Assembly (NCBI RefSeq): GCF_026015885.1
Contig: NZ_JAPDUG010000006.1
Span: 1-53,455, forward strand
Length of the DNA: 53,455 nucleotides
Origin: Halocynthiibacter sp. SDUM655004
GTDB lineage: Bacteria > Pseudomonadota > Alphaproteobacteria > Rhodobacterales > Rhodobacteraceae
Reading direction: 5' to 3'
Position numbers and translations under genes: made by a program. Shown piece after piece: positions 26,234 to 33,578 of this stretch; positions within the stretch are counted from its first letter, which is position 1, and every line of letters begins with the position of its first letter. The notes beneath the pieces were generated by a model. It had not been told where the DNA came from, made no database searches, and saw only the letters and a program-made list of their open reading frames with translations.

Positions 26234-27687
26234 GTTGCAGTTACCTCCAAGTGCAGTTGATAGACAGACCCAGAGGCATCGAGTGCGATTTCTTCGTTGA
26301 TTGATACGCGACCTTGGGGATTGTCGGCAGGGGTTTCAGGATAGAGTGTCACGACCTGCTCGGCCTCGTCGTAGTCGGCTTGTGTGGCGTTGTGGTCGGT
26401 CAGCACAAGCGCCTTAACCGTTACGGGGCCGTGCGCGACAATCTGTGGGACGATGTATTCGATCCCGCCGCGCTTTGGCATCCGGAACCAGCTCGACACC
26501 CATCGCATTGTGATCGGCGTATCGCCGCCATCGGCCACGAAATCTAGGTGCGCAACGCGCCCGTCGAAGTCTGTCGCGCCGGTTTTGAAACCAAGATTGT
26601 GCCACCGGCTCACGGGATAGTCGGCTGTGGACCAGCTCTTGCTATCCAGATTGAAAAGGAACTGTAAACACTCGTTTGTGTCGGTCTTACTGGAGTGGAT
26701 GATTGCCATAGAGCCGTTCGCGGCTGTGTGGAGCTGCCAATCTCTGTCGTCTTCCGCAAGATGTTTTCGCATTTCTTCGGCGACAGGCCGCGTTAGTTCA
26801 GAAATCAGCGCCATTGCACCGTTTGACAGCGAGTTTGCAACAGAAACCAAGCCGCTGACGGTCAAAATCCAACAGTCGGAGCCAACGCGCGTAAAGCATT
26901 TTGGCCCAACAGGCGGCGCAACCTTGATGCGTCCGGCTGTTGACCAAGACGTAGCATCCCCTGGGTCAAGCCCTTCATATAGAACGATCTCGCCAGTGGT
27001 GGTGACAATGCAAAGCACATCGTTTACCCCCTCCCGACCGTCGATTGTCAGGCTGACAATACTGCTAATTGTGCCGGTGATGTTGCCCAGACGGTCCAGA
27101 GGGAAGCGCGTCAGCTCGCCGTTTATCTCGCCAACGCCACCATAATAGAACTCCAGCACACCGCCCTTGCTTTTCCAGAGATAAAGCCGGTCGTGGTGTG
27201 CGGTCACACCGTCGAACTCTGCCGGATTAAAGCCCGTGTTCGTCGTCATAAACGAGGGCGAAAAGCTCACCCCGTCATAGAGGAGAATATCGTCCAACCC
27301 ATCAACAATTACTGCGTGGGAACTGATGTATGCCACGCTGGCCTCGCCGTTGAAGACGCGCGAGAAGATCGTGTTCCCGTCCGTAATTCTTTCGCGATAG
27401 GTGGTTAGGTAGGTGCTGTTGCCGCCGAACTCGTAAGGAATCCGTTGAATGGCGCGGTGTCTGCCTTTCGAGGCTCGACCAGAGAAGTTTAGCAAAGGTC
27501 GAGTAGTCAACGAGAATCCAGTTGAACGCCAATTCAATAACTCCCCTGCATACATACCTTTAAGCTCGGCGTTCTTGGATTCTGAGAACAATCCGCCGAC
27601 TGGTAAAGGTATGGTTATTTCTTGTGATTGCCCGTATCCGCTGTTTCGCGCTGCGAGCTGCTGTTGTCGGCGTCTTGCGTAGGACAT
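26194..27687 (-). CDS. P22 gp10-like tail hub / DNA stabilization protein
   Basis: The 497-residue protein starts at the ATG at 27687, overlapping the previous stop (TAATG), rather than at a further upstream codon. It begins MSYARRRQQQ. PLPVGGLFSESKNAELKGMYAGELLNW (about 28-54) and repeated blocks such as HHDRLYLWKS, TTTGEIVLYEG and NLDSKSWSTADYPVSRW suggest a beta-propeller like the P22 gp10 hub that closes the connector after packaging. Gene order (gp4-like before, GNAT after) supports this. The motif is shown in two parts here: PLPVGGLFSESKN and ELKGMYAGELLNW. Confidence 0.7.
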   Translation of the reverse strand: MSYARRRQQQLAARNSGYGQSQEITIPLPVGGLFSESKNAELKGMYAGELLNWRSTGFSLTTRPLLNFSGRASKGRHRAIQRIPYEFGGNSTYLTTYRERITDGNTIFSRVFNGEASVAYISSHAVIVDGLDDILLYDGVSFSPSFMTTNTGFNPAEFDGVTAHHDRLYLWKSKGGVLEFYYGGVGEINGELTRFPLDRLGNITGTISSIVSLTIDGREGVNDVLCIVTTTGEIVLYEGLDPGDATSWSTAGRIKVAPPVGPKCFTRVGSDCWILTVSGLVSVANSLSNGAMALISELTRPVAEEMRKHLAEDDRDWQLHTAANGSMAIIHSSKTDTNECLQFLFNLDSKSWSTADYPVSRWHNLGFKTGATDFDGRVAHLDFVADGGDTPITMRWVSSWFRMPKRGGIEYIVPQIVAHGPVTVKALVLTDHNATQADYDEAEQVVTLYPETPADNPQGRVSINEEIALDASGSVYQLHLEVTATWAEILSLTAAVV

Positions 27688-28637
27688 TACGACACCATCC
27701 ACTTTCCAGCGCCCAAAGGCACGGCTCCGTGACACTGACCGCTCCGGCCAAGCGAGAACCCACGCGCCCCACCGGCGTCATGGCTTTCTTTGGCGTCCAG
27801 CTCGGCTTCGTATTCCGCCGCGTGTTCTGCGTAAGGCTTGCTAAGAGCGCGGCGCAAGCGGTACGTCATGCCAAGCGACAATGCATAATCGTCAACAAAG
27901 GCCGGCATATCGTCGTCTTGCGTGAACTCTGGTCGGCGCACCTGTGGCAGAGGGTTGATTTCGCTGTTCGGGTCGATCCGGCGCAGGATTTCGAACGGTC
28001 CTTCGTCCCACTCGGCATCGTCATATCCCTCGCCTTCTCCGTATTCGAAACTTGAAGAAGCGCCCATTTCGTTCAGCGCGGCAGAGTCCGTCACGTCCAG
28101 AAAGCCATCGCGCGGCACCAGAGGCGCAATCGTGTTGATCGGATCGGCGTTCAAGTCGTAATCGCCTTCGCGGATTTCAGACACAACCGGATAGTTTGAA
28201 ATGTATTCGAACGACACAAGCGCTGTCTCGCGCGGCACCGGATCAATGAAGAGGACGCCGTTTTTGATCCGCCAGCCCATCGAGGCCGTTACATGGCTGC
28301 GGCGCAATAGCCAATTGGCCCAGACTTGCGGCGTTGCTGGCCCTAGAAAGCTCAAATCCCACCCAAAGCGCCCCTCTGTGTGGGGAATGGCGCGGAGGAA
28401 GTCAGGCGGCATCTGATAAGTGAACCGCCCAGGAATGATCGAGAAAACCCACGTTGAATGAAATTCACTGAGGCCGCTCGATCCGCAACGCCGCATATAC
28501 TCGCGCAGAGTGTCTTTTGCAGCGTTGCGCAGGGTACGCGCGATACGGTTGTTTGTGCCAAACAGAGTCGAAGGCGGGGGAGCTGTTGCGTCCCGTTCTG
28601 CGGCTTCCCTTGCAATTTCCAGTATCGTGCGCGGCAT
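27687..28637 (-). CDS. P22 gp4-like head-tail connector protein
   Basis: The 316-residue protein begins MPRTILEIAR. Its N-terminal half contains AKDTLREYMRRCG and FTYQMPPDFLRAIP, with a conserved WRIKNGVLFIDPVP strand block around 122-135. The C-terminal helices include DDYALSLGMTYRLRRAL and AEYEAELDAKESHDAGG, as in tail accessory or stabilisation factors that sit under the portal in short-tailed phages. It is followed directly by the gp10-like hub gene. Sequence similarity to gp4 is judged by pattern, not alignment. Confidence 0.65.
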   Translation of the reverse strand: MPRTILEIAREAAERDATAPPPSTLFGTNNRIARTLRNAAKDTLREYMRRCGSSGLSEFHSTWVFSIIPGRFTYQMPPDFLRAIPHTEGRFGWDLSFLGPATPQVWANWLLRRSHVTASMGWRIKNGVLFIDPVPRETALVSFEYISNYPVVSEIREGDYDLNADPINTIAPLVPRDGFLDVTDSAALNEMGASSSFEYGEGEGYDDAEWDEGPFEILRRIDPNSEINPLPQVRRPEFTQDDDMPAFVDDYALSLGMTYRLRRALSKPYAEHAAEYEAELDAKESHDAGGARGFSLGRSGQCHGAVPLGAGKWMVS

Positions 28638-28649
28638 TTAACGCCCCCT

Positions 28650-29480
28650 TTACCCTAGAGGGTCAACATCGCCATCGTTTAGATCGGCGTTCCCGTCTGC
28701 GGTAATGTCACCGCCGCTCATAAAGCCATCGTCAGGGTCAATGTCTGGCACATCGCTTTCGACCTCGACTGTACCGGAGCCGGACGCGGAAACCCCTGGC
28801 ATGTGTACCGAATGAACCTGATCCCCGCCGGATTGGACCTGAATCTTTCCGAGCGCCTTGTTTTCGGCTTCCAGCTCGGCGTTGCGGCGCTCAAGAGCTG
28901 CGAGGCGTTCCGACAGGGCTTTGCGCTCGACTTCGTGCTTGGCTTCCAGCTCTGCGGTTTCAATCGTTTCGGCTGCATCACCCTTCTGCTTCGTCCAGCG
29001 GATAGCGATTTTCTTCGCGGCCATGACTTCGAGGCCCATCTGGTTGATAAGCTCGTCGGGTGTTTCCACAAGGTCTTCGATAGAGCGAAGCCCGTTGATG
29101 GTAAGAAGGCCGATTTGCGATTGAGAAATGCCAGGAAGCTCGTGAAGCGGTGTGCCTGTAGTCGGAACTTCGGCATACTGGACAAACATTTGATAGGCGT
29201 GGGCAAGCTCTGGGTCAGCCATTGCCTTTTCCGGCGTAATCATACGCGCCGCGACTGTGTAGCGGTCGCCCTTGGGCTGCTTGAACACGACAAGGCGGGT
29301 TTCCATCTTCCCGTTTTTCTCTGGCTCGATGGTCGATAGACGGACGCGCACATGAGAAAAGGCGATATTCAAACCACCTTTGGACGCGACAGGAGCGAGG
29401 TGATCCGAGAAGGTTTGGTTTGTCAGATCGCGTGATGCGAGGCTGTTGCCACCTGTGTTGAACTGTTGCGAAATATCCAT
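28650..29480 (-). CDS. Phage structural protein with helix-hairpin-helix and coiled coil
   Basis: The 276-residue protein begins MDISQQFNTGG. Residues 110-165 contain a helix-hairpin-helix-like block (LHELPGISQSQIGLLTINGL, then SIEDLVETPDELINQMG). Residues 170-215 are a Glu/Lys/Ala coiled coil, and the tail is acidic and disordered. It is the gene immediately after the major capsid gene, separated by a UUCG hairpin. Proteins of this type occur next to capsid genes in podovirus-like prophages; a role in head maturation or the connector is inferred. Confidence 0.6.
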   Translation of the reverse strand: MDISQQFNTGGNSLASRDLTNQTFSDHLAPVASKGGLNIAFSHVRVRLSTIEPEKNGKMETRLVVFKQPKGDRYTVAARMITPEKAMADPELAHAYQMFVQYAEVPTTGTPLHELPGISQSQIGLLTINGLRSIEDLVETPDELINQMGLEVMAAKKIAIRWTKQKGDAAETIETAELEAKHEVERKALSERLAALERRNAELEAENKALGKIQVQSGGDQVHSVHMPGVSASGSGTVEVESDVPDIDPDDGFMSGGDITADGNADLNDGDVDPLG

Positions 29481-29510
29481 TGGGTGCTTTCTCCGTGAAA
29501 AGTGTTGGGA

Positions 29511-29530
29511 TCGAGGCGCGAACGCCTCGA
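29511..29530 (-). terminator. UUCG-tetraloop stem-loop after capsid gene
   Basis: A perfect 8-bp stem (TCGAGGCG with CGCCTCGA) encloses the tetraloop TTCG on the minus strand. It lies 20 bp after the capsid stop and before the next gene. Only weak T-richness follows (ACTTTTC), so it may be a partial terminator or a 3' stabiliser that keeps capsid mRNA abundant relative to downstream genes. Confidence 0.6.
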
Positions 29531-29550
29531 CCGTGTTTTCAATGCGTCAA

Positions 29551-30507
29551 TTAGAACGCGAGAACGCCGTTCAGCATCCGGTTGTTGATAACGAAGTTAC
29601 CCATACCGGCCATGATAACGGTATCGCTGTCCTCTGTGAGAGGGCGACGAGGACCGCCAAGAACCACGTTATTGCGCTTCTTGTGCATAATCAGTTCTAT
29701 CGAATCCATGTTCAGGAACTTCATGCCAGCATCGGCGTAACCGCCATTGCCGCCATCAGCCACAACGGGCGCTGTCTCAAACATGATGTTGGAGAAGCCG
29801 CCAGACGCGAGCTTTTTGTCCATGAAGCGCTGTTGCGATTGGAGCGATTGGTTGTATGCGGAGTAGTAAGTGTTATCCGACACAATCAAATCCGGCATAT
29901 CTGTGCCACGGCGCAAACTCAGGAAGAGGTTGAGCATGTTTGCATAGATATTGGTGGTGGACACCGCAACGCCGGTGATCGAACGCATGTTGTCCCACCA
30001 GCCGTATGTTGTGGAGTTGATGCCGCCAACGGTTGCACCAGCTGTCTCGTTGACCAAGAGGCCAAGACCACCAAACTCCTTACCGGAAGAACCAGTACCG
30101 TCACCATATGCGGATTTGTGCATTTGGTTCTGGATGGTCTTTTCCGCGTGTTTGATGCGGGACGCCATCATGTTGTGGATTTGCTCTGGTCCGCTGTTTT
30201 GCAGCATTTCGAGTCCACTGATGGAAACGCCAACAGCCCACTGTTTCCACGGAAATTCCGCAGATGTGAGGACTTCTTGACCGGCAACATTCAGAGCCTC
30301 GCGGCCTGTGTACCATTGGAAGTTTGCGTTTTCGTCGCCCATGAGAATAGGCGTGGTGATCGTGCGACCGCCACCAATGGTTTTGATCGCTTTACGACGA
30401 CGAAGCTCATACAACAGAATGTTGTTTTTTGAAACTGCGTCAGCGATCCGCTTACGGCGATGGGCCAGCGTGGTGGTGGCCACTTCGCCCCAATTCGGGT
30501 TCGACAT
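29551..30507 (-). CDS. Major capsid protein (HK97-fold)
   Basis: The 318-residue protein begins MSNPNWGEVA. The stretch from GGGRTITTPILMG through FQWYTGREALNV to EVLTSAEFPWKQWAVGV fits the N-arm and E-loop region. LPVs are replaced here by MPDLIVSDNTYYSAYNQSL in the A-domain, and the C-terminus has MKFLNMDSIELIMHKK. This order matches HK97-fold capsid proteins of podovirus-like phages with a separate scaffold. It sits directly after the scaffold gene. No N-terminal cleavage region is apparent, as expected when a separate scaffold is used. Confidence 0.85.
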   Translation of the reverse strand: MSNPNWGEVATTTLAHRRKRIADAVSKNNILLYELRRRKAIKTIGGGRTITTPILMGDENANFQWYTGREALNVAGQEVLTSAEFPWKQWAVGVSISGLEMLQNSGPEQIHNMMASRIKHAEKTIQNQMHKSAYGDGTGSSGKEFGGLGLLVNETAGATVGGINSTTYGWWDNMRSITGVAVSTTNIYANMLNLFLSLRRGTDMPDLIVSDNTYYSAYNQSLQSQQRFMDKKLASGGFSNIMFETAPVVADGGNGGYADAGMKFLNMDSIELIMHKKRNNVVLGGPRRPLTEDSDTVIMAGMGNFVINNRMLNGVLAF

Positions 30508-30543
30508 GACTAAAACCTTTCAGTCGATAACCGCGCTTTGTCC

Positions 30544-31731
30544 TTAGCTTTGAAGGCTCGAAAAGTGCCGTATTGTGTCCTCAAGTGAGGCGTCTTCCGG
30601 CAGCGCGGGGCGATGGCTGGCTCCCTGGCCGGTCCCATCAACAGATTTGCTCGCTCGCTTCGCCTTGGCGCTTGCGGCGGCTTTGGTTTGAATCTCTTTT
30701 GTCATAGATGTTTCTTGAGTTGCGGCAGAAGTGTTGCCACCCCCATAGAGGTCGCGCATTTCCTGATCCGCTTGTGCGTAAATTTCGCGCAAGGTATCTA
30801 TCGTAACATCTTGATTTGTTTGCGCTTTATGAGCTGCTGCGAGCTGCGAAATACGCGGCGACAGCATGTCAAAATTGCCGTGAACGAGGTTCCCATCGTC
30901 GTCGGTTTCGTTCAAGAAACCATCAATCGCGTCTTGCACCTCGCGCTGTTTCTTGCGGTCTGGCGTGTCTGGACCGAAAGAGGGTGCGCCCTCGCCGCCT
31001 TCCCCACGGAGGCGTCGATTTTCTTCGATCAGCTCGCGCTCACGATCCGTCATAAACATTTCGTCGTCGTCAAGATCGTCGGAGCTGTCTTGCTCAGAGA
31101 CTTTCAGGCCAAGGTGGCTTGCGGCTTTTTGAAGAGCTTCTTGCGCGTTATCCCCGCCCACTTCTTTCAAAACCCAAGCCACATACTCGTCAGGCTTTTC
31201 AGAGGCGAACTTGTTCAGCTCAAGGAAACGGTCGATTGCCTGTGCTGGCGTTCCACCGTGGCGCTCCAGCTCTTCCTTGTGGGCGTCAAACTTGCCCATC
31301 AGCTCGTCATAGCTGGACAGGCGGCGGCTCACTTCTTCCTTATGGTCGCCCTCGATGCCGCCTAGAAGATCGTCATTCGACATAGAACCGTAGTCCGGCC
31401 CTTCGCCTTTGTCGTCTTTCGCTGTCTTCTCGGAGGTTTCGGAAGCGTCTTCGTCTTCCGGCTTGGTATCCTCGGCGTCTTCGGAGGCTTTCGCGGCTGC
31501 GCCTTTGGTTCGCGCTTCGGCGGCGATCTCTGCGCCCTCTTCGGCGCTTACGGTTTCTGCCAGCTCGGCTGAATCTTCTTCAAGAGGAGCATCAAAGCCG
31601 CCATCGTCTTCGTCGTCGTCGGCCATCATCTGATCGAACGCCTCGCGAATATCCTTTTCGGACTCGTCCTCGGCTTCGTCTTGTTCGAAAATCTCGACTT
31701 CGTTCAGCTCTTCAAGCGTTTTGTTTGGCAT
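30544..31731 (-). CDS. Capsid scaffolding protein
   Basis: The 395-residue protein is very acidic at its N-terminus (about 1-130: runs of Glu and Asp, low complexity). It has a helical middle (about 140-330, including GGTPAQAIDRFLELNKFASEKP) and a basic C-terminal part (about 350-380, Lys/Ala-rich) suited to binding the inner face of the capsid. Length, composition and its place between the portal group and the capsid gene are those of internal scaffolds. It is preceded by a hairpin and the conserved 12-bp motif. Confidence 0.8.
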   Translation of the reverse strand: MPNKTLEELNEVEIFEQDEAEDESEKDIREAFDQMMADDDEDDGGFDAPLEEDSAELAETVSAEEGAEIAAEARTKGAAAKASEDAEDTKPEDEDASETSEKTAKDDKGEGPDYGSMSNDDLLGGIEGDHKEEVSRRLSSYDELMGKFDAHKEELERHGGTPAQAIDRFLELNKFASEKPDEYVAWVLKEVGGDNAQEALQKAASHLGLKVSEQDSSDDLDDDEMFMTDRERELIEENRRLRGEGGEGAPSFGPDTPDRKKQREVQDAIDGFLNETDDDGNLVHGNFDMLSPRISQLAAAHKAQTNQDVTIDTLREIYAQADQEMRDLYGGGNTSAATQETSMTKEIQTKAAASAKAKRASKSVDGTGQGASHRPALPEDASLEDTIRHFSSLQS

Positions 31732-31765
31732 TGTGAAATTCTCCGCATGGGGTTGGGTTGCAAAA

Positions 31766-31792
31766 CTCCCCCTATCGTGGAGACAGGGGGAG
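31766..31792 (-). terminator. Rho-independent terminator or attenuator before scaffold gene
   Basis: On the minus strand the 8-bp stem CTCCCCCT/AGGGGGAG with an 11-base loop is followed at once by TTTT. It lies 34 bp before the scaffold start and just downstream of the conserved TCGCCGCAACTC motif. Read from upstream it would end or attenuate portal-group transcription. If the motif is a promoter, the hairpin would be inside the scaffold leader. Confidence 0.65.
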
Positions 31793-31794
31793 CA

Positions 31795-31810
31795 GAGTTG
31801 CGGCGAATTT
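31795..31810 (-). promoter_or_regulatory. Conserved late-gene upstream motif, copy 2
   Basis: The minus-strand 16-mer AAATTCGCCGCAACTC is identical to the copy before the portal gene and shares its last 12 bases with the copy before the tail fibre. It ends 63 bp before the scaffold start. It marks the beginning of the scaffold-capsid gene group and may be a late promoter or activator-binding element. Confidence 0.5.
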
Positions 31811-31820
31811 CGCTAGACGC

Positions 31821-32201
31821 TTAAATTTCCGTCCAATCGGTTGCGTCAAAGTCTTGTTTTGTAATGGCAAAGCCGTGACCCATGTGTTTTGGGTCGATGT
31901 GTCGGCCATCCGTCCAGCCGGTGCGCTTAACGCACTTTCCGGATTGAAGCGCAGCAACGGCTTCGGCTGTTGTCATGCCCTTGGGGGCTTCTTCTTCGGC
32001 CTCGGCCTCTGGCTCTGGCGCGGCCTCTTCTTCTGGAGCTGCTGCCTCTGGCTCTGGCTCTGGAGCAGGTTCGGGCTGAGTTACCGCAGGTGCGGCGGCT
32101 TCACCGGCAGGAACTTCGGCCTCGATTGCCGCTTGGTTCTCGTTTTCCGCAGGGGTTTGTTCTGCTGTGGCGTCTTGGCCCTCTGTTTCAGGTGTATTCA
32201 T
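31821..32201 (-). CDS. Acidic protein with short Tad2/DUF2829-like C-terminal domain
   Basis: The 126-residue protein has a disordered Glu/Pro/Ala-rich region (1-74) and a short folded C-terminus (76-126). The end reads MTTAEAVAALQSGKCVKRTGW, then FAITKQDFDATDWTEI. The order AVxALxxGKxVxRxGW followed by a distal ADW-type ending matches DUF2829, the family of the anti-Thoeris protein Tad2, but lacks the middle segment. It may be a degenerate or minimal relative. It is the last gene before the scaffold and overlaps the preceding gene by 4 bp. The motif here is one residue short of continuous family quality, so the domain call is tentative. Confidence 0.5.
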   Translation of the reverse strand: MNTPETEGQDATAEQTPAENENQAAIEAEVPAGEAAAPAVTQPEPAPEPEPEAAAPEEEAAPEPEAEAEEEAPKGMTTAEAVAALQSGKCVKRTGWTDGRHIDPKHMGHGFAITKQDFDATDWTEI

Positions 32202-32464
32202 GGCTTCTCTCCTTGGGTTTCGCTCTGTTCAGAGCAGTTGAGCGCTTGGGCATACATCGCTTTGAGCGCAAATTCGGTGAGGTGGTTCCGTGCTTGGTGC
32301 CGTGCCTTCTTGGCTTCGTTTGAAGCTGTCCGGAGCCGGATAGCGGCATCAAGGGAGGCGCAGAGCTGGCCGCAATGCCTGTTGATGGCCTCGCGCAATC
32401 GCTGTTCCTCGTCAGATTCCCCTTTTCGCGCGGGGATGATTTCGCGCTCTGCTTTCGACTTCAC
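32198..32464 (-). CDS. Small helical phage protein, unknown
   Basis: The 88-residue protein starts with GTG overlapping the previous stop (GTGA). It is almost entirely helical and charged, with EEQRLREAINRHCGQL and a C-terminal helix around ARNHLTEFALKAMYAQAL. It lies between a zinc-motif protein and a Tad2-like protein. Small helical proteins of this size include the Acb2/Tad1 cyclic-nucleotide sponges, but I see no diagnostic residues, so I give no function. Confidence 0.55.
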   Translation of the reverse strand: MKSKAEREIIPARKGESDEEQRLREAINRHCGQLCASLDAAIRLRTASNEAKKARHQARNHLTEFALKAMYAQALNCSEQSETQGEKP

Positions 32465-32952
32465 TTGATTATCTCCACATTGTCGGCCTGAACGTCTGGG
32501 CTATCGGAACTCTTCTCCAAATCCCCCACACGCTCGCTCACTTTGAGGTCTGGCGGAATGTTGAGCGGGTCGGTTTCCTCAAATCGCTTGAGGTCTTGGA
32601 CAATCTCGCGCTCGATCTCGCGTTCGCTCACCGTGTCGTGCTTCACGCCCTCGTCGTATTCGACCAGATCGTTGCGCTTCATGTATTCGCGCTTGTCGTT
32701 CCGGCTCCCGATATAGGTGGCTGTATCCGTCTTGCCGGTCATAAAGGGTTCAAACGTGGGCGCGAGCTGCGGCGCAGGGAGTATTTGAGGCGGCGTGTCT
32801 TGGGGTTTCATGCAGTTGTGCGGCCAGCGGTTAAGCAGGTGCCAACCTCCGCATGTTTTGCAGAGGCGCGTTCGCCCTGGTTGCCGGTCGAGATCGTCCT
32901 TGGGGCCAAAGACGCGCTCGTATTCCTCTTTCGAAAGACCTACCGCGCTCAT
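32461..32952 (-). CDS. Phage protein with N-terminal zinc-binding motif
   Basis: The 163-residue protein has Cys31 and Cys34 in CKTCGGWHL and His45/Cys47 in WPHNC, a probable zinc site. A proline-rich linker follows, then a conserved-looking central block (FEPFMTG, YIGSRNDKREYMKRNDLVEY at about 68-98) and a charged helical tail. It overlaps both neighbours by 4 bp. Similar proteins occur next to portal genes in phages, without known role; regulation or head assembly are possible. Confidence 0.65.
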   Translation of the reverse strand: MSAVGLSKEEYERVFGPKDDLDRQPGRTRLCKTCGGWHLLNRWPHNCMKPQDTPPQILPAPQLAPTFEPFMTGKTDTATYIGSRNDKREYMKRNDLVEYDEGVKHDTVSEREIEREIVQDLKRFEETDPLNIPPDLKVSERVGDLEKSSDSPDVQADNVEIIK

Positions 32953-33566
32953 GCGTCACCTTTCGGGGAAGGCACGATAAGCCAATCCTCGGCGAGCATG
33001 TCGGTTTGGGATGCAAGCCAGCCCATGAGGATTTCGCCGGTTGCGGTTTTCATGGTGATCGAGGGCAAAACCTTGGCATGTCCGTCAGGGTTTGAACGCG
33101 CCCATGCGGCGTTGTGTTCTGACCAGAAGTTAGAATGGTGAACAACGTGGCCATCCATGCCGCCAGACAGCGCCAACCACATTCCCTTGCCGTTCCATCC
33201 AGCTCGCGCGACTTTCTCGCCGTTCTTGACCGCTTCAATCGCTTGCCCGAAGGTTAACCCCTCTTGTTGTGGGGCTTCATCCTCTGCCACCGGCTCATAG
33301 GTCTTTTGGAAAACCTCGTTCTTGCAGGGATAGAACTCACCAAGAACGCCTTGAATGATCCAATCCCCTTGCTCGGCCAGCATCACGCCTTCGAGCGTGG
33401 AAATAGCAATGGCATAGCCGCGTCCTGGAAGGTCTTCCGTTATGTCGCCATTGCACCAGTCTGCGATCTCTGCGAGCTTTTTGGCGGCTTCTGGGGAGCT
33501 TTCGATATTGAGTGGGACTCTAACAGCCTGAATATCGACGGGCTTCTTACGATAGGTGCGTGACAT
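32949..33566 (-). CDS. Fusion of phage GDWI domain and Tad2-like (DUF2829) anti-defence domain
   Basis: Residues 1-93 form a widespread phage domain (YRKKPVDIQAVRV at the start, GDWIIQGVLGEFYPCKNEVF at 67-86). Residues 104-199 form a full DUF2829 domain: LTFGQAIEAVKNGEKVARAG, WNGKGMWL, LPSITMKTATGEILMGWL, and SQTDMLAEDWLIV. DUF2829 includes Tad2, which sequesters the cyclic ADP-ribose-type signal of Thoeris defence. The fusion lies directly after the portal gene in the late operon, an unexpected place for an anti-defence protein unless it is carried in the virion. Binding of a signal molecule by this protein is inferred from family membership. Confidence 0.8.
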   Translation of the reverse strand: MSRTYRKKPVDIQAVRVPLNIESSPEAAKKLAEIADWCNGDITEDLPGRGYAIAISTLEGVMLAEQGDWIIQGVLGEFYPCKNEVFQKTYEPVAEDEAPQQEGLTFGQAIEAVKNGEKVARAGWNGKGMWLALSGGMDGHVVHHSNFWSEHNAAWARSNPDGHAKVLPSITMKTATGEILMGWLASQTDMLAEDWLIVPSPKGDA

Positions 33567-33578
33567 GCAGTTTCCTTT

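Noticed and set aside
29446-30432. 328-codon plus-strand frame opposite the capsid gene
   Set aside because: Antisense to a confidently assigned capsid protein, with no supporting context on the plus strand.
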